NCBI RefSeq assembly: GCF_014205225.1
Contig: NZ_JACHNB010000001.1
Location: 9,715,501 to 9,779,500 of the forward strand
Reading direction: 5' to 3'
Length of the DNA: 64,000 nucleotides
Origin: Actinoplanes octamycinicus
GTDB taxonomy: Bacteria; Actinomycetota; Actinomycetes; Mycobacteriales; Micromonosporaceae
Below the pieces are notes generated by a model. It made no database searches and was not told the origin of the DNA. It saw only the letters and a list, made by a program, of their open reading frames with translations. The stretch's first letter is position 1. The number at the start of each line of letters is the position of its first letter. Made by a program: the position numbers and the translations under genes. Below are positions 17,316 through 24,829 of the stretch, in pieces.

Positions 17316-18574
17316 TACTTGATCTGCGAGGAGATCGTCTTGCCGGCGGCGGTGATGGTCTTCTCCGGGTCGGCGCCACCGATCACGGCGGACTCGGCCT
17401 TGCCGAACGGGTCCCAGATGGCGGCCATGGCCGGGATGGCGGGCAGCGGCACGGCGTTCTTGCCGGCGGCGACCCACTTCTCCAGGTCCGCGTCGGCGCC
17501 CTTGACCTGGTCCAGGGCGGCGGTCAGCGCCGGCGGCCGGGGCTCGGCGTTGTAGAGCGCGACGGCCAGGTCCGGGGTGGTCACGTAGTTGGTGACGAAC
17601 TCCTGGGCCAGCGCCTTGTTCTTGCCCTTCGCGGCGACGTAGAAGGTCTGCACGCCGAGGAACGGGGTGGCCGGCTTGCCACCGGCGAAGCCCGGGACGG
17701 CGGTGATGTCGTACTTGATGTTCGCCTTCTTCACGTCGGTGACGGCCCACGGGCCGGAGACGAGGTAGGCGCACTTCTTGCCGGTGAAGGTGGCGATCGA
17801 GTTCTGGTCGCTGATCGAGCGCTTCAGCGCGCCGTCGCCCTTCTCGCCCAGCGCGGCCAGCTTCTTGAACGCCGCCACCGACTCCGGCTTGCCGACGCCC
17901 AGGTCCTTCGGGTCGTAGTCGCCGTTCGCGGTGGTGCCGAAGAGGTAGCCGCCGGCCGAGGTGTAGAGCGGGTACGAGTGGTAGGCGTCGCCGTTCTGGC
18001 CGACCTGCAGGCAGAGGATCTCCGAGACCTTCTTCTCCGCCTTGAGCTTCTTGCCCGCGGTGACCAGGTCCTCGATGGTGGCCGGGGCGGCCGGGGCCAG
18101 GTCGGTGTTGCGGATCAGGCCGAGGTTCTCGGTCGCGTACGGGACGCCGTAGGTCTGCCCGTTGAAGGTGACCGCCTTGATCGCGTTCTCCGCGATGCCG
18201 CTCTTCTGCTCGGCGGTCAGCTGCACCGGGTCGATGGCGCCGTTCTGCACCAGGTTGCCGATCCAGTCGTGCGCGCCGACCATCACGTCCGGGCCGCTGC
18301 CCTGCTGCGAGGCGGTCAGGAAGGTGGTCTGCTGGTCCTTGGAGATGGCCTGGACCTTGACGGTCACGCCGTTCTCCTTGCCGAACTTCTCGGCGAACGG
18401 CTTGAGGGCGGCGGAGCGCTTGTCGTCCGCCCAGATCACCAGCTCACCGCCGGCGGCCGCGGCCGACGGGGCGCTGCCACCCTTGGTGTCGTTGTCCTTG
18501 CTGTCGCCACAGGCGGCCACGCCGGCCAGGCACAGCATGCTGGCGGCGATCACACCGGCAGTACGGATGCGCAT
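17315..18574 (-). CDS. malE: maltose/maltodextrin-binding lipoprotein MalE
   Basis: 419 residues from the ATG at 18572-18574, with CGGGAGC upstream. A lipoprotein signal peptide ends in the lipobox VAAC with Cys22, followed by a Ser/Gly/Ala-rich tether and a family-1 solute-binding fold (GGELVIWADDKRSAALKPFA). It captures maltodextrins at the outer membrane face and delivers them to MalFG. It is the first gene of the operon and faces malR; operator candidates lie in the 187-bp gap. A longer in-frame start upstream is unlikely because it would precede the signal peptide. Confidence 0.95.
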   Translation of the reverse strand: MRIRTAGVIAASMLCLAGVAACGDSKDNDTKGGSAPSAAAAGGELVIWADDKRSAALKPFAEKFGKENGVTVKVQAISKDQQTTFLTASQQGSGPDVMVGAHDWIGNLVQNGAIDPVQLTAEQKSGIAENAIKAVTFNGQTYGVPYATENLGLIRNTDLAPAAPATIEDLVTAGKKLKAEKKVSEILCLQVGQNGDAYHSYPLYTSAGGYLFGTTANGDYDPKDLGVGKPESVAAFKKLAALGEKGDGALKRSISDQNSIATFTGKKCAYLVSGPWAVTDVKKANIKYDITAVPGFAGGKPATPFLGVQTFYVAAKGKNKALAQEFVTNYVTTPDLAVALYNAEPRPPALTAALDQVKGADADLEKWVAAGKNAVPLPAIPAMAAIWDPFGKAESAVIGGADPEKTITAAGKTISSQIK

Positions 18575-18690
18575 GGAAATGCTCCCGTTCATGTACGGAT
18601 TTAGCGCGAGAAAAAGGGGTGTCCTGAGCGCGGCCCATGGCCCGGCGCCCACAAGATCGGTAAGGTGTCGTCCTTGTTGCCGGGACGTTA

Positions 18691-18723
18691 GCAAGCTCTT
18701 GCAGTCAATGGAAGGGCTTGCAG
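18691..18723. promoter_or_regulatory. candidate MalR operator
   Basis: The palindrome GCAAGCTCTTGC occupies 18691-18702. The heptamer CTTGCAG occurs at 18698-18704 and again at 18717-18723, 19 bases apart. From memory, CTTGCAG heptamers are the reported recognition element of streptomycete MalR/Reg1. A TTGACT (minus strand, 18703-18708) that could be the malE -35 lies between the copies. Confidence 0.7.
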
Positions 18724-18761
18724 GGCGATGGCCGGTAACAGCTCGGCACTACAGTGACAAC

Positions 18762-19811
18762 ATGCGTGCACGGATGGCGGACATCGCCCGTCAAGCCCAG
18801 GTCAGCGAGGCGACGGTCTCTCGCGTCATCAACGACCGCCCCGGCGTCTCCCCCGAGACTAGGCAGGCGGTGCTGACCGCCCTCGACGTGCTCGGCTACG
18901 AGCGCCCCGAGCGGCTGCGCAAGCGCAGCGCCGGCCTGGTCGGCCTGGTCGTGCCCGAGCTGGACAACCCGATCTTCCCGGCGTTCGCGCAGGTCATCGA
19001 GTCGACACTGGCCCAGAGCGGCTACACGCCGGTGCTCTGCACCCAGTCGCCCGGTGGCGTCACCGAGGACGAGTACGTGGAGATGCTGCTGGACCGCCAG
19101 GTCTCCGGCATCGTCTTCGTCTCCGGCCTGCACGCGGACACCACCGCCGACGTCGAGCGCTACCTGCGGCTGCTCGCCCGGCCGCTGCCGATCGTGCTGG
19201 TCAACGGGCACACCGACGGCATCGACGCGCCGTTCGTGTCGTGCGACGAGCAGCTGTCCGGCGATCTGGCGGTCGGGCACCTGGCGTCGCTCGGGCACCG
19301 CCGGATCGGGATGATCTCCGGCCCGCACCGGTTCAGCCCGGTGCAGCGCAAGCTCGCCGGTTACCGGGCCGCCATCCAGCGCGAGCTCGGCGTTCCGGCG
19401 TCCGAGGTGGACGATCTCGTGGAGCTGACGCTGTTCGGTGTGGAGGGCGGCGAGGTGGCCGCCGAGCGCCTGCTGAACAAGGGCGTCACCGGCATCATCT
19501 GCGGGTCCGACATGATGGCGCTGGGCGCGATCCGGGCCGCCCGGCGCCGCGGCATGAACGTGCCGGGCGACGTGTCGATCATCGGTTTCGACGACTCGCC
19601 GCTGATGGCCTTCACCGATCCGCCGCTGACCACGCTGCGCCAGCCGGTCGCGGCGATGGCGGTGGCCGCCGTCCGATCCCTGGTCGACGACATCAACGGG
19701 CATGGTTCGCCCAGGTCGGAGTACCTTTTCCGGCCGGAGCTGGTGGTCCGCAACTCGACCGCGATGGCACCGGCCCGCCGCAAGCTGACGGCCGACATCT
19801 CCGCCGCCTGA
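18762..19811 (+). CDS. malR: LacI-family maltose regulator MalR
   Basis: 349 residues from ATG 18762. The N-terminal LacI helix-turn-helix is clear (MADIARQAQVSEATVSRVIN), followed by a hinge and a periplasmic-binding-protein-like effector domain. It ends with the usual GFDDSPLMAFTDPPLTTL segment. Divergence from malE and the CTTGCAG boxes between them support repression of the malEFG-GH13-pulA genes and probably autorepression, released by maltodextrin (family knowledge). The stop codon falls at the very start of a 33-bp tandem-repeat array. Confidence 0.92.
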   Translation: MRARMADIARQAQVSEATVSRVINDRPGVSPETRQAVLTALDVLGYERPERLRKRSAGLVGLVVPELDNPIFPAFAQVIESTLAQSGYTPVLCTQSPGGVTEDEYVEMLLDRQVSGIVFVSGLHADTTADVERYLRLLARPLPIVLVNGHTDGIDAPFVSCDEQLSGDLAVGHLASLGHRRIGMISGPHRFSPVQRKLAGYRAAIQRELGVPASEVDDLVELTLFGVEGGEVAAERLLNKGVTGIICGSDMMALGAIRAARRRGMNVPGDVSIIGFDDSPLMAFTDPPLTTLRQPVAAMAVAAVRSLVDDINGHGSPRSEYLFRPELVVRNSTAMAPARRKLTADISAA

Positions 19812-20212
19812 CCGAGCCCGCCTCATCGCGGCCCGTCCGACCGGGCCGCCGCACCGCACCGCGGACCGCCCGGCCGAGTTGCCTCTCCGCACCTCACCGC
19901 AGCCCGCCTGACCGGGCCGCCGCACCGCACCGCAACCCGCCCGGCCGAACTGCTTCACGGCACCGCACCGCAGCCCGCCCGGCCGAGCCGCCTCACCTCA
20001 CCGCAGCCCGCCGACCCGGGCCGCTTCACCGCACCGCAGCCCGCCCGGCCGAGCCGCCTCACCGCACCGCAGCCCGCCGCCCCGGCCGCTTCACCGCAAC
20101 CGCAACCCGCCTGACGGGGCCGCCTCACCGCACCGCAGGGCGCCTGACCGGGCCGCCTCACCGCACCGCAGCCCGCCCGAGCGGGGGCGCCTCATCGCAG
20201 CCCGCCCGGCCG
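19812..20212. repeat. degenerate 33-bp tandem repeat, about 12 copies
   Basis: Units of 29-38 bp, mostly 33, are built around CCGCCTCACCGCACCGCAG followed by CCCGCC. They begin at the malR stop codon and run about 400 bp. Since 33 is a multiple of three, several frames on both strands stay open with an 11-residue period. I see no start signal or convincing codon pattern, so I regard it as non-coding. Confidence 0.85.
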
Positions 20213-20312
20213 GGCCTCAGCCACACGCCGGCCCGAGCCGATCCAGTCGGCACCGGCTGGCATCCCGTCACCGTTTCCGGCCTCGCCAACGGGCCCGCGT
20301 GACGAAACCTGC

Positions 20313-20326
20313 TGCAATTTCTTGCA
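20313..20326. promoter_or_regulatory. MalR-like inverted repeat
   Basis: TGCAA-TTTC-TTGCA, related to the GCAAG/CTTGC elements upstream of malE, but located 500 bp behind malR where no gene start is apparent. Confidence 0.3.
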
Positions 20327-20563
20327 TGATCCGCCGAGGAAACTCGCGCAAATGCTCAAGAGAGCGTGTTCTCCGACTCGTTCGTGCAGCGGGCTTCCGT
20401 GCAGGTGACGCTGCTGCGGTGGCGTGGGGTCACGGTTTCGCTGTCCGGCGCGGTCAGAGCCGGCAAGAAACGGCAGGTCGGATCGGACCGAATCTGCACG
20501 CATAGCAGTCGCCTGAACACTGTCAGCATGCAAAACCGCCATTCTTGCTGTCGTCACCGACTC

Positions 20564-20579
20564 AGTGATACACATCACA
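20564..20579. promoter_or_regulatory. CRP/GlxR-like binding site
   Basis: AGTGATACACATCACA matches the TGTGA-N6-TCACA consensus at nine of ten specified bases. No start codon of a recognised gene lies close by on either strand. Confidence 0.45.
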
Positions 20580-20792
20580 TTTTTCTTAACCGGTTCACTC
20601 GTCGGTGAGCGATTCGCAACATTTATATGCACTCACGGCGCCCAGCGCGCCGGTCTAGAACGCCTTTGCGACGGCAGGTGTCGGTTCCTTGCAAGGTATG
20701 ACGGGGCCGGTCAGTGTGCGTTTCAGGCGCGGCTGGGACTCGAGCTGCCATTGTCGGCCGCTGGTCGCCGAACCGGTCCAGTCCGGTGGCGC

Positions 20793-20839
<47 letters not shown>

Positions 20840-20873
20840 GGCTTGGCGGGACTGTGCGGTGGGCGTACGGAAA

Positions 20874-21425
20874 TCAGAAGGGTTTCAAGGTCTTTCGCTG
20901 GACGATGCTGGTGGCGGTCACGACGCTCAGCGGGGGCACGTCCCTGGCGACGACGGCGCCCGCTCCGACGACGGAGCCGCGGCCGATGGTGACTCCCGGG
21001 GTGACGGTGACCGCGGCGCCGATCCAGACGTCGTCCTCGATCACGATCGGAGCGTGGGTGATGAAGTCGAAGCGCTCGGCGGGCTCGACCGGGTGCCCGG
21101 CGGTGCTCAGGGTGACCCGCGGGCCGATCATGACGCGGTCGCCGACGGTGATGCCGCCGTAGTCGAGGAAGAAGCAGCCCTGGTTGATGAAGACCCGCTC
21201 GCCGAAGCTCGCGCCCAGCCCGTAGTCACAGTGGAACGGCGGCAGGATCGACAGCGAATCCGGGACCGGGCCGCCGAAGATCTCGGTGAGCAGCGCCCGG
21301 CGCCCGTCGAGATCGTCGAACGGCAGCGCGTTGAGGCGTGCGGACAGGCTCATGGCAAGCTGGACGCGCTGCGCGAAGGCTCGTGACTCGGGCGTACGCG
21401 TGGGGAGACGTTGCTCGTTGCGCAT
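20874..21425 (-). CDS. maltose/galactoside O-acetyltransferase family (hexapeptide repeat)
   Basis: 183 residues from ATG 21423-21425. An N-terminal helical cap (about 1-60) precedes a left-handed beta-helix of hexapeptide repeats ([15 protein letters not shown], then [20 protein letters not shown]). The catalytic-type His is in STAGHPVEP, as in Maa/LacA/NodL acetyltransferases. It transfers acetyl from acetyl-CoA to a sugar hydroxyl; the acceptor is unknown. The nearby mal locus makes a glucoside or maltose plausible but does not prove it. It starts divergently from the YCII-like gene. Confidence 0.92.
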   Translation of the reverse strand: MRNEQRLPTRTPESRAFAQRVQLAMSLSARLNALPFDDLDGRRALLTEIFGGPVPDSLSILPPFHCDYGLGASFGERVFINQGCFFLDYGGITVGDRVMIGPRVTLSTAGHPVEPAERFDFITHAPIVIEDDVWIGAAVTVTPGVTIGRGSVVGAGAVVARDVPPLSVVTATSIVQRKTLKPF

Positions 21426-21462
21426 CGGCCGATCGTGGCACGGCGCGGTGGAGGGGGAGGCC

Positions 21463-21963
21463 GTGGGCCCGTCGGAGAGTCTCCCGCAGTTCCTGATCCT
21501 GATCTACGAGCGGCAGCCGCCGGAGAGCGCGCGGGCCGCCCCGCCCACCGTGCTGGAAGCGCACCTGCACCTGCCCCGGCAGATCGCCGAGACCGGCGCC
21601 CGGATCATCGCCGGCAACGCGCTGGGCCCGGCGTCGCACGCCGTGTCGATCCGGGACAACGTGCCGGTCGGCGGTTCGCTGGCCAGCGGCTCGCCGGTCG
21701 GCGATGCGGCAGTCGGGGATGCGCCGCTCGGCGGTTCGGTGGCCAGCGGCTCGCCGGTCGGCGATGCGGCGGTCGGGGATGCGCCGGGCGGCGATGCGGC
21801 GGTCGGGGATGCGCCGCTCGGCGGTTCGGTGGCCGGCAGCGGGCCGACGCTGGCGGGCTACTTCCTGGTGGAGGCGTCGGACCTGGACCACGCGGTCTGG
21901 GTCGGCCGGATGGTCCCGGTCATTGACGGATGGGTCGAGGTGCGCCCGGTCCTCACGTCCTGA
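21463..21963 (+). CDS. YCII-like protein carrying an internal tandem repeat
   Basis: 166 residues from GTG 21463 with GAGGGGGAGG upstream. Residues about 5-65 ([10 protein letters not shown], then [20 protein letters not shown]) and about 127-166 ([20 protein letters not shown]) match the two halves of a YCII/DGPF-type alpha-beta barrel. About 57 residues of Gly/Ala/Asp repeat ([10 protein letters not shown] units) split them. The family is normally around 100-120 residues without such an insert. Members are small, mostly uncharacterised, sometimes encoded beside ECF sigma factors; none is seen here. The insert would lie in a loop, so the fold may survive. Confidence 0.7.
   Translation: MGPSESLPQFLILIYERQPPESARAAPPTVLEAHLHLPRQIAETGARIIAGNALGPASHAVSIRDNVPVGGSLASGSPVGDAAVGDAPLGGSVASGSPVGDAAVGDAPGGDAAVGDAPLGGSVAGSGPTLAGYFLVEASDLDHAVWVGRMVPVIDGWVEVRPVLTS
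21670..21840 (+). repeat. 60-bp in-frame tandem repeat inside the YCII-like gene
   Basis: Copy 1 is 21670-21729, copy 2 is 21730-21786, a 33-bp partial copy is 21787-21819, and a fourth partial begins at 21820. Copies differ by one or two bases, showing recent duplication, and stay in frame. Confidence 0.9.
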
Positions 21964-22060
21964 TACCGGCGGGCCCGGGCGCTGACGCCGGTGGACCGGA
22001 TCCGCGGACTGGCGGGCCGGATCCGCGGGCGGGTAGCCGGGCCAAGAAACCGGCGCGCCG

Positions 22061-22228
22061 GATCCGCAGGCTGGCGGACCGGACCCTGAAACCGGCGCGC
22101 CGGATCCGCAAGCTGGCGGACCAGACCCTGAAACCGGCGCGCCGGATCCGCAAGCTGGCGGACCGGACCCTGAAACCGGCGCGCCGGATCCGCAGGCTGG
22201 CGAGCCGGACCCTGAAACCGGCGGGCCG
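22061..22228. repeat. 42-bp tandem repeat, four copies
   Basis: Units start at 22061, 22103, 22145 and 22187, each beginning GATCCGCARGCTGGCG and ending CCGGCGCGCCG with very few differences. A partial unit precedes at 22041. The array lies between the stop of the YCII-like gene and the 3' end of the epimerase gene; a 14-residue period is open on both strands but no gene is supported. Confidence 0.92.
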
Positions 22229-22254
22229 GACCCGCGGCCGGCGGCCGGACCGCT

Positions 22255-23196
22255 TCAGAGAGCTCGGCGCCGCCGGGCCAGGTCCACGGCCGCGGGCTGC
22301 CACTGCGGATAGTGGAACGAGAAGCCCGCGTCGGTGAGCCGCTCCGGGACGACTCGGCGGCTCTTCAGCAGCAGCTCGGTGTCCGTGCGCAGGGCCAGCG
22401 CGCCGATCTCGGCCATCCAGCCGGTCGCCGGCAGGCCGACCGGCATCCGCCAGGCCGACCGCAGCGCCCGCATCAGGTCCCGCTGCGGCAGCGGGCCGGG
22501 CGCGGCCAGATTCACCGCGCCGGCCAGGTCGTCCCGCTCGATCAGGAACCGCACGGCCCGGACGAAGTCGTGGTCGTGGATCCACGACACATACTGCCGG
22601 CCGCCGGCGACCGGCCCGCCGAGACCGATTCGGGTCAGCCAGCTCAGGACGTCGAAGACGCCGCCGCGGTCCGGGCTCATCACCATGGCCGAGCGCAGCG
22701 CGACCTTGCGGGTGGCGGGGGTCGCGGCCTGCGCCTGCGCGGCCTCCCAACTCCGGGCGATGCGGACGCTGAACTCCCAGTAGCCGGGGACGCCCGCCTC
22801 GTCGCCGCCGATCAGGCCGGTGTGCTCGTCGTTGGCCGCGTCGAAGCGGTGCGCGTAGATCGTCGCGGTGCTCATCTGCAGCCACACCGCCGGCGGCCGG
22901 GCCGCCTTGGCGATCGCCTCGCCGACCACCCGCGCCGAGTCCACCCGGGAGTTCATCATGGCGGCCAGGTTCTCCGGCGTGTACCGGCAGCTCACGCTCC
23001 GGCCGGCCAGGTTGATCACGGCGTCGCTGCCGTCGATCTCGCGGACCCAGTCGCCCAGGGTCGCGCCGTCCCAGTGGACCTGGCGCTCGCCGCGCGGGTG
23101 GCGGGTGAGCACCACGACGTCGTACCCCTGCGCGGTCAGCGCCCGCTCCAGGATCGTGCCGACCTGCCCGGTCCCGCCCGGAATGACGATCTTCAT
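22255..23196 (-). CDS. TIGR01777-type NAD(P)-dependent epimerase/SDR
   Basis: 313 residues from ATG 23194-23196. It begins MKIVIPGGTGQVG, a Rossmann nucleotide-binding glycine motif. It continues with VINLAGRSVSCRY and the family's C-terminal DUF1731-like region (PVGLPATGWMAEIGALALR, then LLKSRRVVPERL). Members resemble sugar-nucleotide epimerases, but their substrate is unknown. The upstream region carries two copies of a perfect-armed palindrome, so it is probably under TetR-type control; no TetR gene is adjacent. Confidence 0.92.
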   Translation of the reverse strand: MKIVIPGGTGQVGTILERALTAQGYDVVVLTRHPRGERQVHWDGATLGDWVREIDGSDAVINLAGRSVSCRYTPENLAAMMNSRVDSARVVGEAIAKAARPPAVWLQMSTATIYAHRFDAANDEHTGLIGGDEAGVPGYWEFSVRIARSWEAAQAQAATPATRKVALRSAMVMSPDRGGVFDVLSWLTRIGLGGPVAGGRQYVSWIHDHDFVRAVRFLIERDDLAGAVNLAAPGPLPQRDLMRALRSAWRMPVGLPATGWMAEIGALALRTDTELLLKSRRVVPERLTDAGFSFHYPQWQPAAVDLARRRRAL

Positions 23197-23210
23197 CGAG
23201 CCCTCCCCCG

Positions 23211-23262
23211 TTTTGAGCAATCGCTCAAAACGGAGCCTAGACTCTTTTGAGCAATCGCTCAA
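23211..23262. promoter_or_regulatory. duplicated palindromic operator upstream of the epimerase gene
   Basis: TTTTGAGCAATCGCTCAAAA (23211-23230) and TTTTGAGCAATCGCTCAA (23245-23262). Each has TTGAGC/GCTCAA arms around AATC. The 34-bp centre spacing equals about three helical turns, as expected for two dimers on one face. Confidence 0.75.
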
Positions 23263-23328
23263 CTGATGGTCGCTGACCGAAAAGGACAGCGCCTTGCCAT
23301 TCCCATCGACCGCTCTCTATCCTCCGGA

Positions 23329-23342
23329 GGAAAGCGCTTTCC
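23329..23342. promoter_or_regulatory. LacI-type operator upstream of the pectate lyase gene
   Basis: GGAAAGCGCTTTCC is a perfect 14-bp palindrome with the central CG typical of LacI-family operators, 52 bases before the start at 23395. The palindrome CCTCCGGAGG (23321-23330) abuts it. Confidence 0.6.
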
Positions 23343-23394
23343 CCATGCTCGATCCCCCCATGAAGCGCACCGTCCCCAGGAAGTGAGATCCCCG

Positions 23395-24603
23395 ATGAGA
23401 CGACCAGTCGCCCTCCGGTGGCTAGCGGCCGGAGCCACCGCGGCGGTGAGCGCCACGATCGCGCTGACGCTGCCGACGACCTCCGCGTTCGCCGCCGACA
23501 ACCTGAGCCTGAGCGCCGGCGCGGACGGCTCCAGCAAGGCGAGCGGCACGAGTTACGGCAACGTCCGGGACGGCAACACCGGCACCTACTGGTCGCCGGC
23601 CGGCTCGACCGGGTACGTCTCGGTCAAGTGGGGCAGCGCCACCACGGTGTCGTCGGCCGTCATCAGGCAGGCCTCCGGCGGCGGCACGATCACCGCGTGG
23701 CGGCTGCTCAACGCGGACAGCGGCGCCGTGCTGACCAGCGGCAGCGGCAGCCCGAGCAGCATCTCGTTCGCCTCGACCACGCTCAAGAAGCTGACCTTCG
23801 AGATCACCGGCGCATCCAGCGCGCCGCGGATCGCCGAGTTCGAGACGTACGCCTCCGGCGGCACCGCCCCGACCACCAGCCCCACCGCCAGTCCGAGCCC
23901 GACCGGCGGGGGTGGCGGCACCGGCACGCCGACCGGGACCTGGCCCACGTCGGCCGGCTCGGTGAGCGTCTCCGGCACGATCACCGTCTCCGGAACCTTC
24001 GACGGCGGGATGAAGACCTATTGCTGCATCGGCGACGGCTCGCAGAGCGAGTCGCAGGACCCGATGTTCGAGATCGCCAACGGCGGCACCCTGCAGAACG
24101 TCATCATCGGGTCCCCGGCCGGTGACGGCGTGCACTGCAAGGGCACCTGCACCATCAAGAACGTCTGGTGGAATGACATCGGCGAGGACGCCGCGACCTT
24201 CCAGGGCACCGGCGGCGGAACCAGCTACGTGATCGGCGGCGGCGCGCGGTCCGGCAGCGACAAGACGTTCCAGCACAACGGCAACGGCACGGTCAGCATC
24301 TCCGGCTTCTTCCTGAGCGGCTCCGGCAAGCTGTACCGCGCGTGCGGCAACTGTTCCAGCTCCTACCAGCGCAACGTCAAGATCGACAACGTGCTGCTGA
24401 ACGACATCGACATGGTCGCCGGGATCAACACCAACTGGGGCGACACCGCCACCATCACCCGGGTCACGCTCACCAACAGCTCCAGCGCGGTGGTCTGCGG
24501 CCAGTACCAGGGTGTCGCCAAGGGCAGCGAGCCGAGCTACCTCGGCGAGGGCTGGAACAACGCGAACTGCAAGGTCAACAAGAGCGACATCACCTACAAG
24601 TAG
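23395..24603 (+). CDS. secreted pectate lyase (PL3 family) with N-terminal carbohydrate-binding domain
   Basis: 402 residues from ATG 23395. A signal peptide runs to about residue 33 (LPTTSAFA cut before ADNLSL). Then come a discoidin/CBM-like beta-sandwich (about 34-160), a Thr/Ser/Pro/Gly linker, and a PL3 parallel beta-helix from about 185 with CCIGDGSQSESQDPMFEI, WWNDIGEDAATFQG and KTFQHNGNG segments typical of Pel-type lyases. It cleaves polygalacturonate by beta-elimination with calcium outside the cell (family knowledge). No permease or regulator for pectin fragments is adjacent. A LacI-type palindrome upstream suggests catabolite or inducer control. Confidence 0.9.
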   Translation: MRRPVALRWLAAGATAAVSATIALTLPTTSAFAADNLSLSAGADGSSKASGTSYGNVRDGNTGTYWSPAGSTGYVSVKWGSATTVSSAVIRQASGGGTITAWRLLNADSGAVLTSGSGSPSSISFASTTLKKLTFEITGASSAPRIAEFETYASGGTAPTTSPTASPSPTGGGGGTGTPTGTWPTSAGSVSVSGTITVSGTFDGGMKTYCCIGDGSQSESQDPMFEIANGGTLQNVIIGSPAGDGVHCKGTCTIKNVWWNDIGEDAATFQGTGGGTSYVIGGGARSGSDKTFQHNGNGTVSISGFFLSGSGKLYRACGNCSSSYQRNVKIDNVLLNDIDMVAGINTNWGDTATITRVTLTNSSSAVVCGQYQGVAKGSEPSYLGEGWNNANCKVNKSDITYK

Positions 24604-24614
24604 GCGGGCCGGTG

Positions 24615-24650
24615 CTCATGGCCCTGTCCCGGCCCGGGCAGGGCCATGAG
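24615..24650 (+). terminator. terminator of the pectate lyase gene
   Basis: Perfect 12-bp arms CTCATGGCCCTG (24615-24626) and CAGGGCCATGAG (24639-24650), with a loop that can itself pair. It begins 11 bases after the stop codon. Nothing else is seen up to argH at 24830. Confidence 0.85.
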
Positions 24651-24829
24651 CGCCTCGCGTGAACAAGCGAGGGTCCGAGCGGACCTCGGCCATCCGCCAC
24701 ACCCGTGAGGTCGCCGGGCGGCCGTGAGCGCGGCGGACCTGGCGCTGCTCGGCAGAGCTCTGCCCAGGTCGTACCAAAAGGGGGTGGGAAAGCGGCCCGG
24801 ACCACGCCGGACCGCTCATCCGAGGATCG

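Noticed and set aside
20192..20632. 146-codon minus-strand frame across the gene-free stretch
   Set aside because: Weak codon bias, no ribosome binding site, and its C-terminal part lies in the repeat array.
22068..22337. Basic repeat peptide ([14 protein letters not shown] units) resembling histone-like tails
   Set aside because: It is only the 42-bp array read in one frame, with no start signal, and it runs antisense into the epimerase gene.
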